From positions 744,001-808,000 of the forward strand of contig NZ_CP134706.1 of NCBI RefSeq assembly GCF_038246755.1: DNA of 64,000 nt, in the 5' to 3' direction. This stretch comes from Micromonospora sp. FIMYZ51. Lineage in GTDB: Bacteria > Actinomycetota > Actinomycetes > Mycobacteriales > Micromonosporaceae. The notes beneath the pieces are model-generated. The model saw nothing but the letters and a program-made list of their open reading frames with translations, made no database searches and was not told the origin of the DNA. Position 1 is the first letter of the stretch. The number at the start of each line of letters is the position of its first letter. A program made the translations under genes and the position numbers. Below are positions 57,058 to 64,000 of the stretch, piece by piece.

Positions 57058-58116
57058 TCACGGCTTCCAGGAGCCGGCGGTCTCGAAGAGGTGCTGGTAC
57101 TCCAGCGCGCCATTGGTGTCGGCGACGTCGAAGACCACCGTGCCCGAACGCTTGCTGCCGGTCCGCAGGTTGTTGCCGGCGCCGAGCGGATCCCCGCAGC
57201 CGGCCAGCGCGCCGACCAGCCCGTTGACCGTGGTGCCGTCGTCGGCCACCCACTCGAAATAGAACGGGTTGATCGAACCGGTGCCCTTGGTCACGGTGGC
57301 CGTCACCTCGGCGATCAGGTACCGGCCCTTCTGTGGTTTGGGCGCGTACGTCTGACATGCCTCCGAGACCGTGCGGAACTTCGCCACGGTGATCTCGACG
57401 GTGCCGTCGTTGTCGGTGATGACCAGGGTGTCGCCGGCCTTCATGTTGAAGGTCTCGCCGGTGGGGGCCGGCCTGGTCGGCGTGCTCCGGGCGGGCGCGC
57501 TGGTCGCCGGGGTGGGCAACGGGGCGTAGCTGACCGTCGGGGTGGGCAGCGCCTCGGACACCTGGTCGGCGGTCTGCCTCGCGCCGGCGATGAGCGCGGC
57601 GATGCCACCGACGCAGCAGAGCAGCGCCACGACCGCCACCACGATCACCACGATCAGGACCGTCCGGCCGCCACGGCCGCCGGTCGGCTGCGGCGGGCCG
57701 TACGGAACACCGGGGCCGCCTGGCGGGTACGGGCCGCTCGGCGGGTAGCCGCCGCCGGGCGGGTACGGGCCACCGGGCGGCGGGTAAGCGCCGCCGGGCG
57801 GGTACGGGCCGCCCGCCTGGTAGGGATCGCCCGGCGGGTACGGCGTACCCGAGCTGGGCGCCTGCGCCTCGCCCGGTTGCGGCGCGCTCCACGGGTTGTC
57901 GGTTCCGGGTTGCGGCGCGCTCCACGGGTTGTCGGTTCCGGGTTGCGGCGCGCTCCACGGGTTGTCGGTTCCGGGTTGCGGCGAAGCGGGCCAGTTCACG
58001 TCCGGTGCGGCCCCCGGCGTGGGCTGGGCCGACGGGGCTGCCCACGGGTCGCCCGGCTGCTGCGGATTCGGCTGGTAGGGGTCGTGTGGCCCGTCTGGGG
58101 GCTGGGGGTGACTCAC
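57058..58116 (-). CDS. Pro-rich DUF4352 membrane protein
   Basis: 352 residues, GTG start. The N-terminal 165 residues are a Pro/Gln/Tyr/Gly-rich cytoplasmic region with three perfect QPGTDNPWSAP repeats. A membrane helix (about 175-198) and a C-terminal DUF4352 domain (about 240-352: FNMKAGDTLVITDNDGTVEITVAKFRTVSEACQTYAPKPQKGRYLIAEVTAT) follow. DUF4352 domains are Ig-like extracytoplasmic modules. Function unknown. Confidence 0.85.
   Translation of the reverse strand: MSHPQPPDGPHDPYQPNPQQPGDPWAAPSAQPTPGAAPDVNWPASPQPGTDNPWSAPQPGTDNPWSAPQPGTDNPWSAPQPGEAQAPSSGTPYPPGDPYQAGGPYPPGGAYPPPGGPYPPGGGYPPSGPYPPGGPGVPYGPPQPTGGRGGRTVLIVVIVVAVVALLCCVGGIAALIAGARQTADQVSEALPTPTVSYAPLPTPATSAPARSTPTRPAPTGETFNMKAGDTLVITDNDGTVEITVAKFRTVSEACQTYAPKPQKGRYLIAEVTATVTKGTGSINPFYFEWVADDGTTVNGLVGALAGCGDPLGAGNNLRTGSKRSGTVVFDVADTNGALEYQHLFETAGSWKP
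57877..57975 (-). repeat. three perfect in-frame 33-bp repeats
   Basis: Units begin TTGCGGCGCGCTCCACGGG at 57877, 57910 and 57943, exactly 33 bp apart, and encode an 11-residue QPGTDNPWSAP unit. A fourth unit starting at 57976 is diverged. Confidence 0.9.
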
Positions 58117-58418
58117 CGTACTCCTCGGGCACCTGCTGGGGACGCGAACCGCCTGACGCTACCGCGTAGCGGCAACACCGGGTCGCCGCGGCGGGTCAGG
58201 AATCGCCGGCTCGGCAGATGTGCTTCCGGCGGTCCGGCCACGTAGGGTCGATCGGCGGCGATGGATGGGCGGCTCGGTGGCCACGGTTGACCAGCCCGCC
58301 GCGATGATGTAACGCCGAGGCAGCTCCGGGCGCTGCTGGGTTTGGTGTGTGTGGGGGTGATGTGTGATCGACGGCGGCTGCTCGTCCGCCGTCCAGGTTG
58401 GAGGCGGAAGGGAACGCG

Positions 58419-58748
58419 ATGACCAGTGGCGCGGATCGCTCGGGTGCGACAGTGCCCCAGGGGGACGGCAACATCCCGGCGACACCGGGTCAACACACCC
58501 CGGTAGCACCTGGCTGGACCTGCGGTTCCTGTGGTGCGGACTGGCCGTGCGCGGCCAAACGCGAGCTACTCCTGCGTGAGTACGGGGTCGACCGGGCGAT
58601 GCTCAGCGTCTACCTCGGGGCATGCCTGGCCGCCGCCGCCGAGGACCTGCGGGCGCTCGGATCCGGCACGTTGCAGGAGCGGTTCTTCGGCTGGCTTCCG
58701 CCGCGGTCGAGAAGAGCCGAGCTTCCTCCTCGGCCGAAAAAGGGTTGA
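58419..58748 (+). CDS. conserved small protein with CxxC-type Cys cluster
   Basis: 109 residues from ATG 58419, chosen because GGCGGAAGGGAA lies just upstream. GWTCGSCGADWPCAAKRELLLREYG carries three Cys in CxxC-x4-C spacing, enough for a zinc site with another ligand. A helical region (SVYLGACLAAAAEDLRALG) and a basic tail follow. Similar WxCxxC...PWPC proteins are common in actinomycetes. Function unknown. Confidence 0.72.
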   Translation: MTSGADRSGATVPQGDGNIPATPGQHTPVAPGWTCGSCGADWPCAAKRELLLREYGVDRAMLSVYLGACLAAAAEDLRALGSGTLQERFFGWLPPRSRRAELPPRPKKG

Positions 58749-58877
58749 GCGCAGCGTCCGTGATCGGTCACGCAGCGGTGGTCGCCGACGTCAATCCCGG
58801 CGGTAAAAGTCGATCGTCGGAAATCTGACCCTTGCCGCCCCGTTGTGCCGCTGGTCATGGGTGGTTAAGCTTTTCAT

Positions 58878-58925
58878 GCGCGCCCCAATCGCCCGCTTCC
58901 CCCGTGGCAGGCGATCGGGGCGCGC
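58878..58925 (+). terminator. intrinsic terminator
   Basis: GCGCGCCCCAATCGCC pairs with GGCGATCGGGGCGCGC (one mismatch) over a 16-nt loop, followed by CCTTTTGT, about 130 bases past the small Cys-protein gene. Confidence 0.75.
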
Positions 58926-58960
58926 CCTTTTGTGCTCAGCAGGGCCCACCTGACGTACGA

Positions 58961-58992
58961 AAGAGCCCATCCGCCGCAGCGGATGGGCTCTT
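58961..58992 (-). terminator. 14-bp stem terminator of the mannosyltransferase gene
   Basis: AAGAGCCCATCCGC and its exact complement surround a 4-nt loop (CGCA). It lies about 60 bases past the mannosyltransferase stop; read on the minus strand it ends in CTCTTTCG. Confidence 0.8.
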
Positions 58993-59049
58993 CGCATAGG
59001 CGGAGCCGAGGCCCGGCCCCGGGCGGTGGGCCCGGGGCCGATGCCGTGC

Positions 59050-60741
59050 TCAGATCCAGCGACCGTCCAACCACATCCGTGCCGACCATTCGGCGTACGG
59101 CAGGACCTGGCCGACGAAGATCGGATAGAAGTAGGCGAAGCAGAGCACGACGAGCGCCAGGTACGCCCCGACGATCACCCCGCCGACCAGCCGACGATCC
59201 TGGCTGGCCTCGTCGTCGGTAGCGCCGACGGGCTGACCACCGCCGGGGCCGGCGGGTGTGGCGATCGCACCCAGTACGTAGACCACCGCCAGCACGAGGA
59301 ACGGCACCGCGGGCGCGGCGTAGAAGGAGAACATCGTCCGGCCGTCGGCGGCGAACCAGAACCAGGGCAGCAACCCCGCGCCCACGAACAGCAGGATCGC
59401 GCCGGCCCGCCAGTCCCGCCGGGCGAGGCCGAGCCAGATCAGCGCCGCCAGCGCGGGCAGGAACGACCACCACAGCAGCGGCGTGCCGAGCAGCAACACC
59501 TCGGCGGCACAGCTCGCCTGGCCGCAGTTACCGTCGCCGGACCAGTAGAAGGCCACTGGGCGGCCCAGCAACAGCCACTGCCACGGCAGCGACTGGTACT
59601 TGTGCGCGTCGTCGAGCTGGTTGTGGAAGCCCAGCGCGGCCTGGTGGTACTTGACCAGGTTCCACAGCGCGCCGATCACCGGCGTGTCGCTGAGGCCCGC
59701 GCCCGGGTACCGCTCGGCGAGCCGGTAGTAACCGTCCTGGCTGAGCAGCCAGCCCCACCAGGTCGCCACGTAGGTGACCGCCATCAGCACCCCGGCGAGC
59801 ACCATCTGCGGGAACCCGTCGAGCATCGTCGCCCGCCACGGCCGGGGCACCCCGGCGGACCGGCGGGCACCGACGTCCCAGAGCAGCATCAGCAGCGCGA
59901 AGGCCGGAACGAAGAACAGCGCGCTCCACTTCACCGCGAAGGCGCAACCGAGCAGTACCCCGGTCGCCAGCCGCCACCAGGGCCAGTTCCGCCACCCGCC
60001 CGGCGGGCGGCCGGCGCGCCCCGGCGCGGTGGGATCCAGCCCGGCCGCCAGGGCGCGGGCCCAGCGCCGCCGGGTCGCGTCCCGGTCGAGCACCAGCGTG
60101 GCGAACGCGGCCAGCACGAAGAACAGCAGGAAGATGTCGAGCAGTGCGGTGCGGGACAGCACCAGGTGGAAGCCGTCGAGCGCGAGCAGCAGACCAGCGG
60201 CGCAGCCGAGCAGCGTGGAGCCGAACATCCGGCGCCCGGTCCGGATCAGCAGCAGCACCGAGAGGGTGCCGATCAGGGCTGCCGAGAAGCGCCAGCCGAA
60301 CTCCGGCGAGGTGGTCCAGAGCTGGCCGGGCACCGAGATGCCGTGTTCGGCGTCGGAGTAGCCGAAGGCCCACTCGCCGAGACCGATCAACCACTTGCCA
60401 AGTGGCGGGTGGACCACGTACGACGGGCCGCCGTCCTTGTAGTTCCACTCCACGTGCTTGTCGATCAGGGCCCAGGCGTCGCGGGCGTAGTAGATCTCAT
60501 CGAAGATCTTGCCCGGCGGATGGCTGAGGTTGGCGAAGCGGACAATCGCCGCGATCGCCACCACAAGCATCGTGGCCAGCCAGGAGTGTCCGTCCAGCCG
60601 ACCCTCGACGGTGGCCAGCCGGCGCCGGACTATCTCCGGTACGCCGCGTGGCGTCGGATCGGTGGAGCCGGCAGTGGCTGCCGCGGACGCCGGATCCGGC
60701 CGGTCCGCGCTGGCGCTCTGTGCTGTCGACGCACTCGTCAC
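59050..60741 (-). CDS. protein O-mannosyltransferase (PMT)
   Basis: 563 residues from GTG 60741; an ATG ten codons upstream is possible. It is a GT39-type glycosyltransferase with about ten membrane helices. Key segments: HPPGKIFDEIYYARDAWALI with the catalytic DE motif in the first lumenal loop, EFGWRFSAALIGTLSVLLLIRTGRRMFGS, and C-terminal PYAEWSARMWLDGRWI. It transfers mannose from polyprenyl-phosphomannose to Ser/Thr of exported proteins. It is divergent from rsmI, the same order as Rv1002c-Rv1003. Confidence 0.92.
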   Translation of the reverse strand: MTSASTAQSASADRPDPASAAATAGSTDPTPRGVPEIVRRRLATVEGRLDGHSWLATMLVVAIAAIVRFANLSHPPGKIFDEIYYARDAWALIDKHVEWNYKDGGPSYVVHPPLGKWLIGLGEWAFGYSDAEHGISVPGQLWTTSPEFGWRFSAALIGTLSVLLLIRTGRRMFGSTLLGCAAGLLLALDGFHLVLSRTALLDIFLLFFVLAAFATLVLDRDATRRRWARALAAGLDPTAPGRAGRPPGGWRNWPWWRLATGVLLGCAFAVKWSALFFVPAFALLMLLWDVGARRSAGVPRPWRATMLDGFPQMVLAGVLMAVTYVATWWGWLLSQDGYYRLAERYPGAGLSDTPVIGALWNLVKYHQAALGFHNQLDDAHKYQSLPWQWLLLGRPVAFYWSGDGNCGQASCAAEVLLLGTPLLWWSFLPALAALIWLGLARRDWRAGAILLFVGAGLLPWFWFAADGRTMFSFYAAPAVPFLVLAVVYVLGAIATPAGPGGGQPVGATDDEASQDRRLVGGVIVGAYLALVVLCFAYFYPIFVGQVLPYAEWSARMWLDGRWI

Positions 60742-60770
60742 CCGGCGATCGTAGGCTGCGGAGGGGGCCA

Positions 60771-60838
60771 ATGGCGTGGGTCGTCCTTAAATCCGGTACG
60801 AGCGTCGATGAAGGAGTAGCGGACCTGTGGGAGAAATG
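60771..60838 (+). CDS. 22-residue upstream ORF overlapping rsmI
   Basis: ATG 60771 follows GCGGAGGGGG and opens MAWVVLKSGTSVDEGVADLW followed by EK and TGA at 60836-60838. Its end overlaps the rsmI start region, so ribosomes finishing it would be placed at the rsmI start. It has its own strong ribosome site. Whether the peptide itself matters is unknown. Confidence 0.45.
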
Positions 60839-61678
60839 ACCGAAATGGGGCGTCTGGTGCTCCTCGGTGCGCCGCTCGGCAATCCCGCTGACGCCTCCAC
60901 CCGGCTGCGCGACGTGCTCGCCACCGCCGACGTGGTCGCCGCCGAGGACACCCGGCGGTTGAGCCGGCTCGCCCGCGACCTCGACGTGACGATCCCCGGC
61001 CGGATCGTCAGCTACTTCGAGGGCAACGAGGAGCGGCGTACGCCGGAACTGGTCGACGTGCTCGCCGCCGGGTACCTCGTCGCTCTGGTCACCGACGGTG
61101 GGATGCCGAGCGTCTCCGACCCCGGCTACCGGCTGGTCCGGGCCGCCCTGGACGCCGGTGTTCCGGTCACCACCGCCCCCGGGCCCAGTGCCGTCACCAC
61201 CGCCCTGGCCCTGTCCGGGCTGCCCTGCGACCGGTTCTGCTTCGAAGGGTTCCTGCCGCGCGCCCCGGGCGCCCGCCGGGCCCGGCTACGGACGCTGGCC
61301 ACCGAGGAACGGACCCTGGTCCTCTTCGAGGCACCGCACCGGGTCGCCGCCGCGCTCGCCGACCTGGCCGACACGTTCGGCGCGGACCGACCCGCCGCGC
61401 TCTGCCGCGAACTGACCAAGACGTACGAGGAGGTGCTGCGTCGTCCCCTCGGTGAACTGGCCAGGTGGGCCGCCGAGGGCAACCCGCGCGGCGAGATCAC
61501 CCTCGTGGTGGCCGGCGCCCCCGCCACCCCCGCGACCCGCCCCGACGACGACGCGCTGCGCGCCGCAGTGGCCGAGCGCGAGGCCGCGGGCCTGAGCCGC
61601 CGCGACGCGATCACCGACGTCGCGACCGCCTTCGGCCTACGTCGCCGCGACGTCTACGCCGTCGTGCACCAGGTGTAA
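60827..61678 (+). CDS. rsmI: 16S rRNA (cytidine(1402)-2'-O)-methyltransferase
   Basis: 283 residues from GTG 60827, 10 bases after GAAGGAG; ATG 60836, which overlaps the small ORF stop as ATGA, is an alternative giving 280. It is a tetrapyrrole-methylase fold: GRLVLLGAPLGNPADASTRLRDVL, AAEDTRRLSRL, SYFEGNEERRTPELVDVL, VTDGGMPSVSDPGYRLVRAA and APGPSAVTTALALSGLPCDRFCFEGFLPR. It 2'-O-methylates C1402 of 16S rRNA with RsmH. Its stop lies inside a GGGCCC element. Confidence 0.94.
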   Translation: MGEMTEMGRLVLLGAPLGNPADASTRLRDVLATADVVAAEDTRRLSRLARDLDVTIPGRIVSYFEGNEERRTPELVDVLAAGYLVALVTDGGMPSVSDPGYRLVRAALDAGVPVTTAPGPSAVTTALALSGLPCDRFCFEGFLPRAPGARRARLRTLATEERTLVLFEAPHRVAAALADLADTFGADRPAALCRELTKTYEEVLRRPLGELARWAAEGNPRGEITLVVAGAPATPATRPDDDALRAAVAEREAAGLSRRDAITDVATAFGLRRRDVYAVVHQV

Positions 61679-61730
61679 GGAAGGGCCCCTTGTTAACGCC
61701 TGGTGTATAGGAAGGGCCCCTTCCTAACGC
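61673..61730 (+). repeat. paired GGGCCC palindrome element, copy 3
   Basis: GGGCCC cores at 61683 and 61714 are 31 bases apart, with the linker AACGCCTGGTGTATAG. The rsmI stop (TAA 61676-61678) forms the first bases of the element. Confidence 0.78.
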
Positions 61731-61779
61731 CACTGGGCGCCGGGCTGCGGCTACCAGGCCATCGGGTGTCGGGCTGCGG

Positions 61780-62676
61780 CTACCAGGCGGCTGCCAGGAA
61801 GCCGAGCGCGATCACGAGCGGGCCGGCGAGCGAGGCGGCGACCGCCCAGCGCCGGTCCCGTGGCTCGGGCAGCCGGGTCGCGCCGGTCCAGTGCGCGATG
61901 CCCGCGCCGCAGCCGAGCACCGCCAGCAGGCCGAGCAGCCAGCGCAGGTGCAGACCGAACCCCCGATCGGCGTACGCGGTGCCGCCGCTCGGGCCGGTCA
62001 TCCGGGCCGGCAGGTTCGCACCGGCCGTGCTCCGGTGCGCGGGCACCCCGCTGACCCGTACCCCGTGACTGCGGAACGTGCCGTCCGTCGCGGTGAAGAT
62101 GCCTCGGCACCGTTGGGTCAGGCCGCCGCCGGAGCACTCCGTCACCACCGCCGTGCCCGGGGCGGCGTGTCCGACCGCGACCCAGAACGGGCTGGCGCTC
62201 ACCCAGGCGAAGAAAGCCGCCGCCAGGCTCAACCCGATAAGCGAGGCGAGCCCCGGCAGCGGATCCGGCGGGTGGTTGCGCACCGCACGACGACGACGCG
62301 CCCGCCGCACGCGGCGCCACCAACCGCCGGTGTCGCCGGTCGCCTCCGGCCGCACCGGCGTACCGTCCCAGTGCACCTCCTCGATGGGCGCCCAGAACGC
62401 GTCGTCGTCCGGCGTACCGTCGTCGGGGGCGCAACGACCGCCGGGCGGTCGGACCGGGACCCGGCGGGGCAGCGCGTCGACCGGCGCGCCGGTGGTCGGT
62501 TCCAGTTCGACCGCGGCGTGGTCCGGCCCGCCCGGCACCTCGCCGCCGGGCCCGGCCCGGGGGTGCGGCGGCGTCACCGGATGGGTACGCGCAGACGCGG
62601 CCGACTCCGGCCGGGCCTCGGTGGGAAGGCCGTCCTCTGGGCCGCGGGCGGCTCTGCTGCCAGTCACGCGGTTCAT
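61780..62676 (-). CDS. DUF-type membrane protein with disordered N-terminus
   Basis: 298 residues from ATG 62676 (MNRVTGSRAARGPEDG); the frame is open further upstream but lacks a ribosome site. The first 110 residues are Pro/Gly/Arg-rich and unfolded; an Arg-rich stretch (WWRRVRRARRRRAVRNH) leads into three membrane helices (about 145-165, 235-255 and 275-295). A beta-rich extracytoplasmic loop with two Cys (ECSGG, QRCRG) lies between helices 1 and 2. Function unknown. Confidence 0.65.
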   Translation of the reverse strand: MNRVTGSRAARGPEDGLPTEARPESAASARTHPVTPPHPRAGPGGEVPGGPDHAAVELEPTTGAPVDALPRRVPVRPPGGRCAPDDGTPDDDAFWAPIEEVHWDGTPVRPEATGDTGGWWRRVRRARRRRAVRNHPPDPLPGLASLIGLSLAAAFFAWVSASPFWVAVGHAAPGTAVVTECSGGGLTQRCRGIFTATDGTFRSHGVRVSGVPAHRSTAGANLPARMTGPSGGTAYADRGFGLHLRWLLGLLAVLGCGAGIAHWTGATRLPEPRDRRWAVAASLAGPLVIALGFLAAAW

Positions 62677-62825
62677 TGGACACCGGCGAGAATGCCTGAC
62701 CGGGCAGCTCAGGCAGCGTGTCGGCGACAAATCGGACCAGCGGGTCGGGTGGCGCGACCACCAGGTCGACCCGCCACCCGTATTGGTTCGCAGCCACCCG
62801 AGGCGGGTCATTAGGCTTGCTGGTC

Positions 62826-64000
62826 ATGAGTCACGTTCTCGCGGCGGTCGCCTGGCCGTACGCCAACGGCCCGCGCCACATCGGCCACGTCTCCGGTTTC
62901 GGCGTTCCCTCCGACGTCTTCGCTCGGTACATGCGGATGGCCGGCCACGACGTGCTCATGGTCTCCGGCACCGACGAGCACGGCACCCCGATCCAGGTGC
63001 AGGCCGACGCCGAGGGGCTCAAGCCGCGTGAACTGGCCGACCGGTACAACCGGGTGATCGTGGAGGACCTGCACGGCCTCGGCCTCTCCTACGACCTGTT
63101 CACCCGCACCACCACGCGCAACCACTACGCGGTGGTGCAGGAACTGTTCGAGGGGATGTACCGCAACGGCTACATCGTGCCGAAGACCACCATGGGCGCC
63201 ATCTCGCCGTCCACCGGCCGGACCCTGCCCGACCGGTACATCGAGGGCACCTGCCCGATCTGCGGCTACGACAGCGCCCGGGGCGACCAGTGCGACAACT
63301 GCGGCAACCAGCTCGACCCGATCGACCTGATCAACCCACGGTCGAAGATCAACGGCGAGACGCCGGAGTTCGTGGAGACCGAGCACTTCTTCCTCGACCT
63401 GCCCGCCCTGGCCGACGTCCTGCGACAGTGGCTGGGCACCCGGGAGGGTTGGCGCCCGAACGTGCTGCGGTTCTCCCGGAACCTGCTTGACGACCTGCAC
63501 CCCCGGGCCATCACCCGGGACCTGGAGTGGGGTGTGCCGATCCCGCTCGACGGCTGGCGCGAGCGCACCGACAAGCGGATCTACGTGTGGTTCGACGCGG
63601 TGATCGGCTACCTCTCCGCGTCCATCGAGTGGGCCCGCCGCTCCGGCGACCCGGAAGCCTGGCGCAAGTGGTGGTCCACCGACGGCGCGGGCAAGGACGC
63701 CCAGTCCTACTACTTCATGGGCAAGGACAACATCGTCTTCCACTCGGTGATCTGGCCGGCGCTGCTGGCCGGCTACTCCGGCGAGGGCAGCCGGGACGGG
63801 GAGCCGGGCCAGCTCGGGCGGCTCAACCTGCCGACCGAGGTGGTCTCCAGCGAGTTCCTGACCATGGAAGGGCGCAAGTTCTCCTCCTCCCGCCGGGTGG
63901 TCATCTACGTCCGGGACTTCCTTGAGCGCTACGACGCCGACGCCCTGCGCTACTTCATCGCGGTGGCCGGCCCGGAAAGCAACGACACCGACTTCACCTG
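62826..64000 (+). CDS. metG: methionyl-tRNA synthetase (3' end outside the window)
   Basis: ATG 62826; 391 codons are visible. It is a class I synthetase with the HIGH motif in [14 protein letters not shown], the metal-binding knuckle [18 protein letters not shown], and [10 protein letters not shown] in place of [21 protein letters not shown] and [16 protein letters not shown] are typical of MetG. It charges tRNA-Met. It is divergent from the membrane protein gene, and the PMT-rsmI-metG order echoes M. tuberculosis Rv1002c-Rv1007c. Confidence 0.96.
   Translation, partial: MSHVLAAVAWPYANGPRHIGHVSGFGVPSDVFARYMRMAGHDVLMVSGTDEHGTPIQVQADAEGLKPRELADRYNRVIVEDLHGLGLSYDLFTRTTTRNHYAVVQELFEGMYRNGYIVPKTTMGAISPSTGRTLPDRYIEGTCPICGYDSARGDQCDNCGNQLDPIDLINPRSKINGETPEFVETEHFFLDLPALADVLRQWLGTREGWRPNVLRFSRNLLDDLHPRAITRDLEWGVPIPLDGWRERTDKRIYVWFDAVIGYLSASIEWARRSGDPEAWRKWWSTDGAGKDAQSYYFMGKDNIVFHSVIWPALLAGYSGEGSRDGEPGQLGRLNLPTEVVSSEFLTMEGRKFSSSRRVVIYVRDFLERYDADALRYFIAVAGPESNDTDFT

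Overview
The window is very GC-rich chromosomal DNA from a high-GC actinomycete. Many genes start with GTG, and an RsmI/PMT/MetG block, a galU-moeA(glp)-GNAT-sepX block, a DUF3117 protein, a TatB and an actinobacterial SigE-family ECF sigma factor are present. Dispersed GGGCCC palindromes abutting stop codons, together with the overall gene set, point to Micromonosporaceae (Micromonospora or a close relative). The genus is inference; I could run no search. I see no prophage, transposase, CRISPR array or secondary-metabolite cluster.

Region 1 (1-14.2 kb) is housekeeping DNA whose order recalls, from memory, the Rv1207-Rv1232c stretch of Mycobacterium tuberculosis: a FolP2-type DHPS homologue, a DivIVA-domain membrane protein, 3-methyladenine glycosylase I, DUF3117, an O-methyltransferase, an HtrA-like protease, TatB, Mrp, DUF1003 and an MgtE-N/CBS protein. 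An orphan nuoA, an enoyl-CoA hydratase/PaaX pair and leucyl aminopeptidase are interspersed. Region 2 (14.2-25 kb) carries a PhzF isomerase, an EamA exporter, a GNAT fusion, a malyl-CoA-lyase-like enzyme, two DUF4190 proteins, an SDR, a CoA-binding protein, an Rv2578c-type radical SAM gene behind a LexA-type box, and a thiol-redox neighbourhood (DUF393, HTTM, thioredoxin).

Region 3 (25-37 kb) holds small conserved proteins, a TrmH-family methyltransferase, a PH-domain protein with a 52-residue membrane peptide, an ECF sigma factor with a coupled membrane protein, PHP and MarC proteins, a RecB-like Fe-S nuclease, DUF2236, a Fur regulator and DUF2231. Minisatellites (52, 45, 38 and 32 bp) fill its 3'-end spacers; at fur and DUF2236 the repeated unit includes the gene's own last codons and stop.

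Region 4 (37-44.8 kb) matches the Rv0991c-Rv0996 order: a Ruc-like zinc-ribbon protein, 5-formyl-THF cyclo-ligase, a GGDEF protein, galU, moeA/glp, GNAT and sepX/glpR, then tRNA-Ala(CGC). Region 5 (44.8-58.9 kb) is more accessory: a decayed site-2-protease fragment, a stand-alone proteasome-type Ntn hydrolase with the T1/D17/K33 triad, DUF2804, two VOC proteins, two SDRs with a LysR regulator, a secreted GH43-CBM42 arabinofuranosidase, a DUF4132 pair, a VWA/membrane pair and a DUF4352 protein. Region 6 (59-64 kb) is a protein O-mannosyltransferase, rsmI behind a short coupled ORF, a membrane protein and metG, which runs off the window end.
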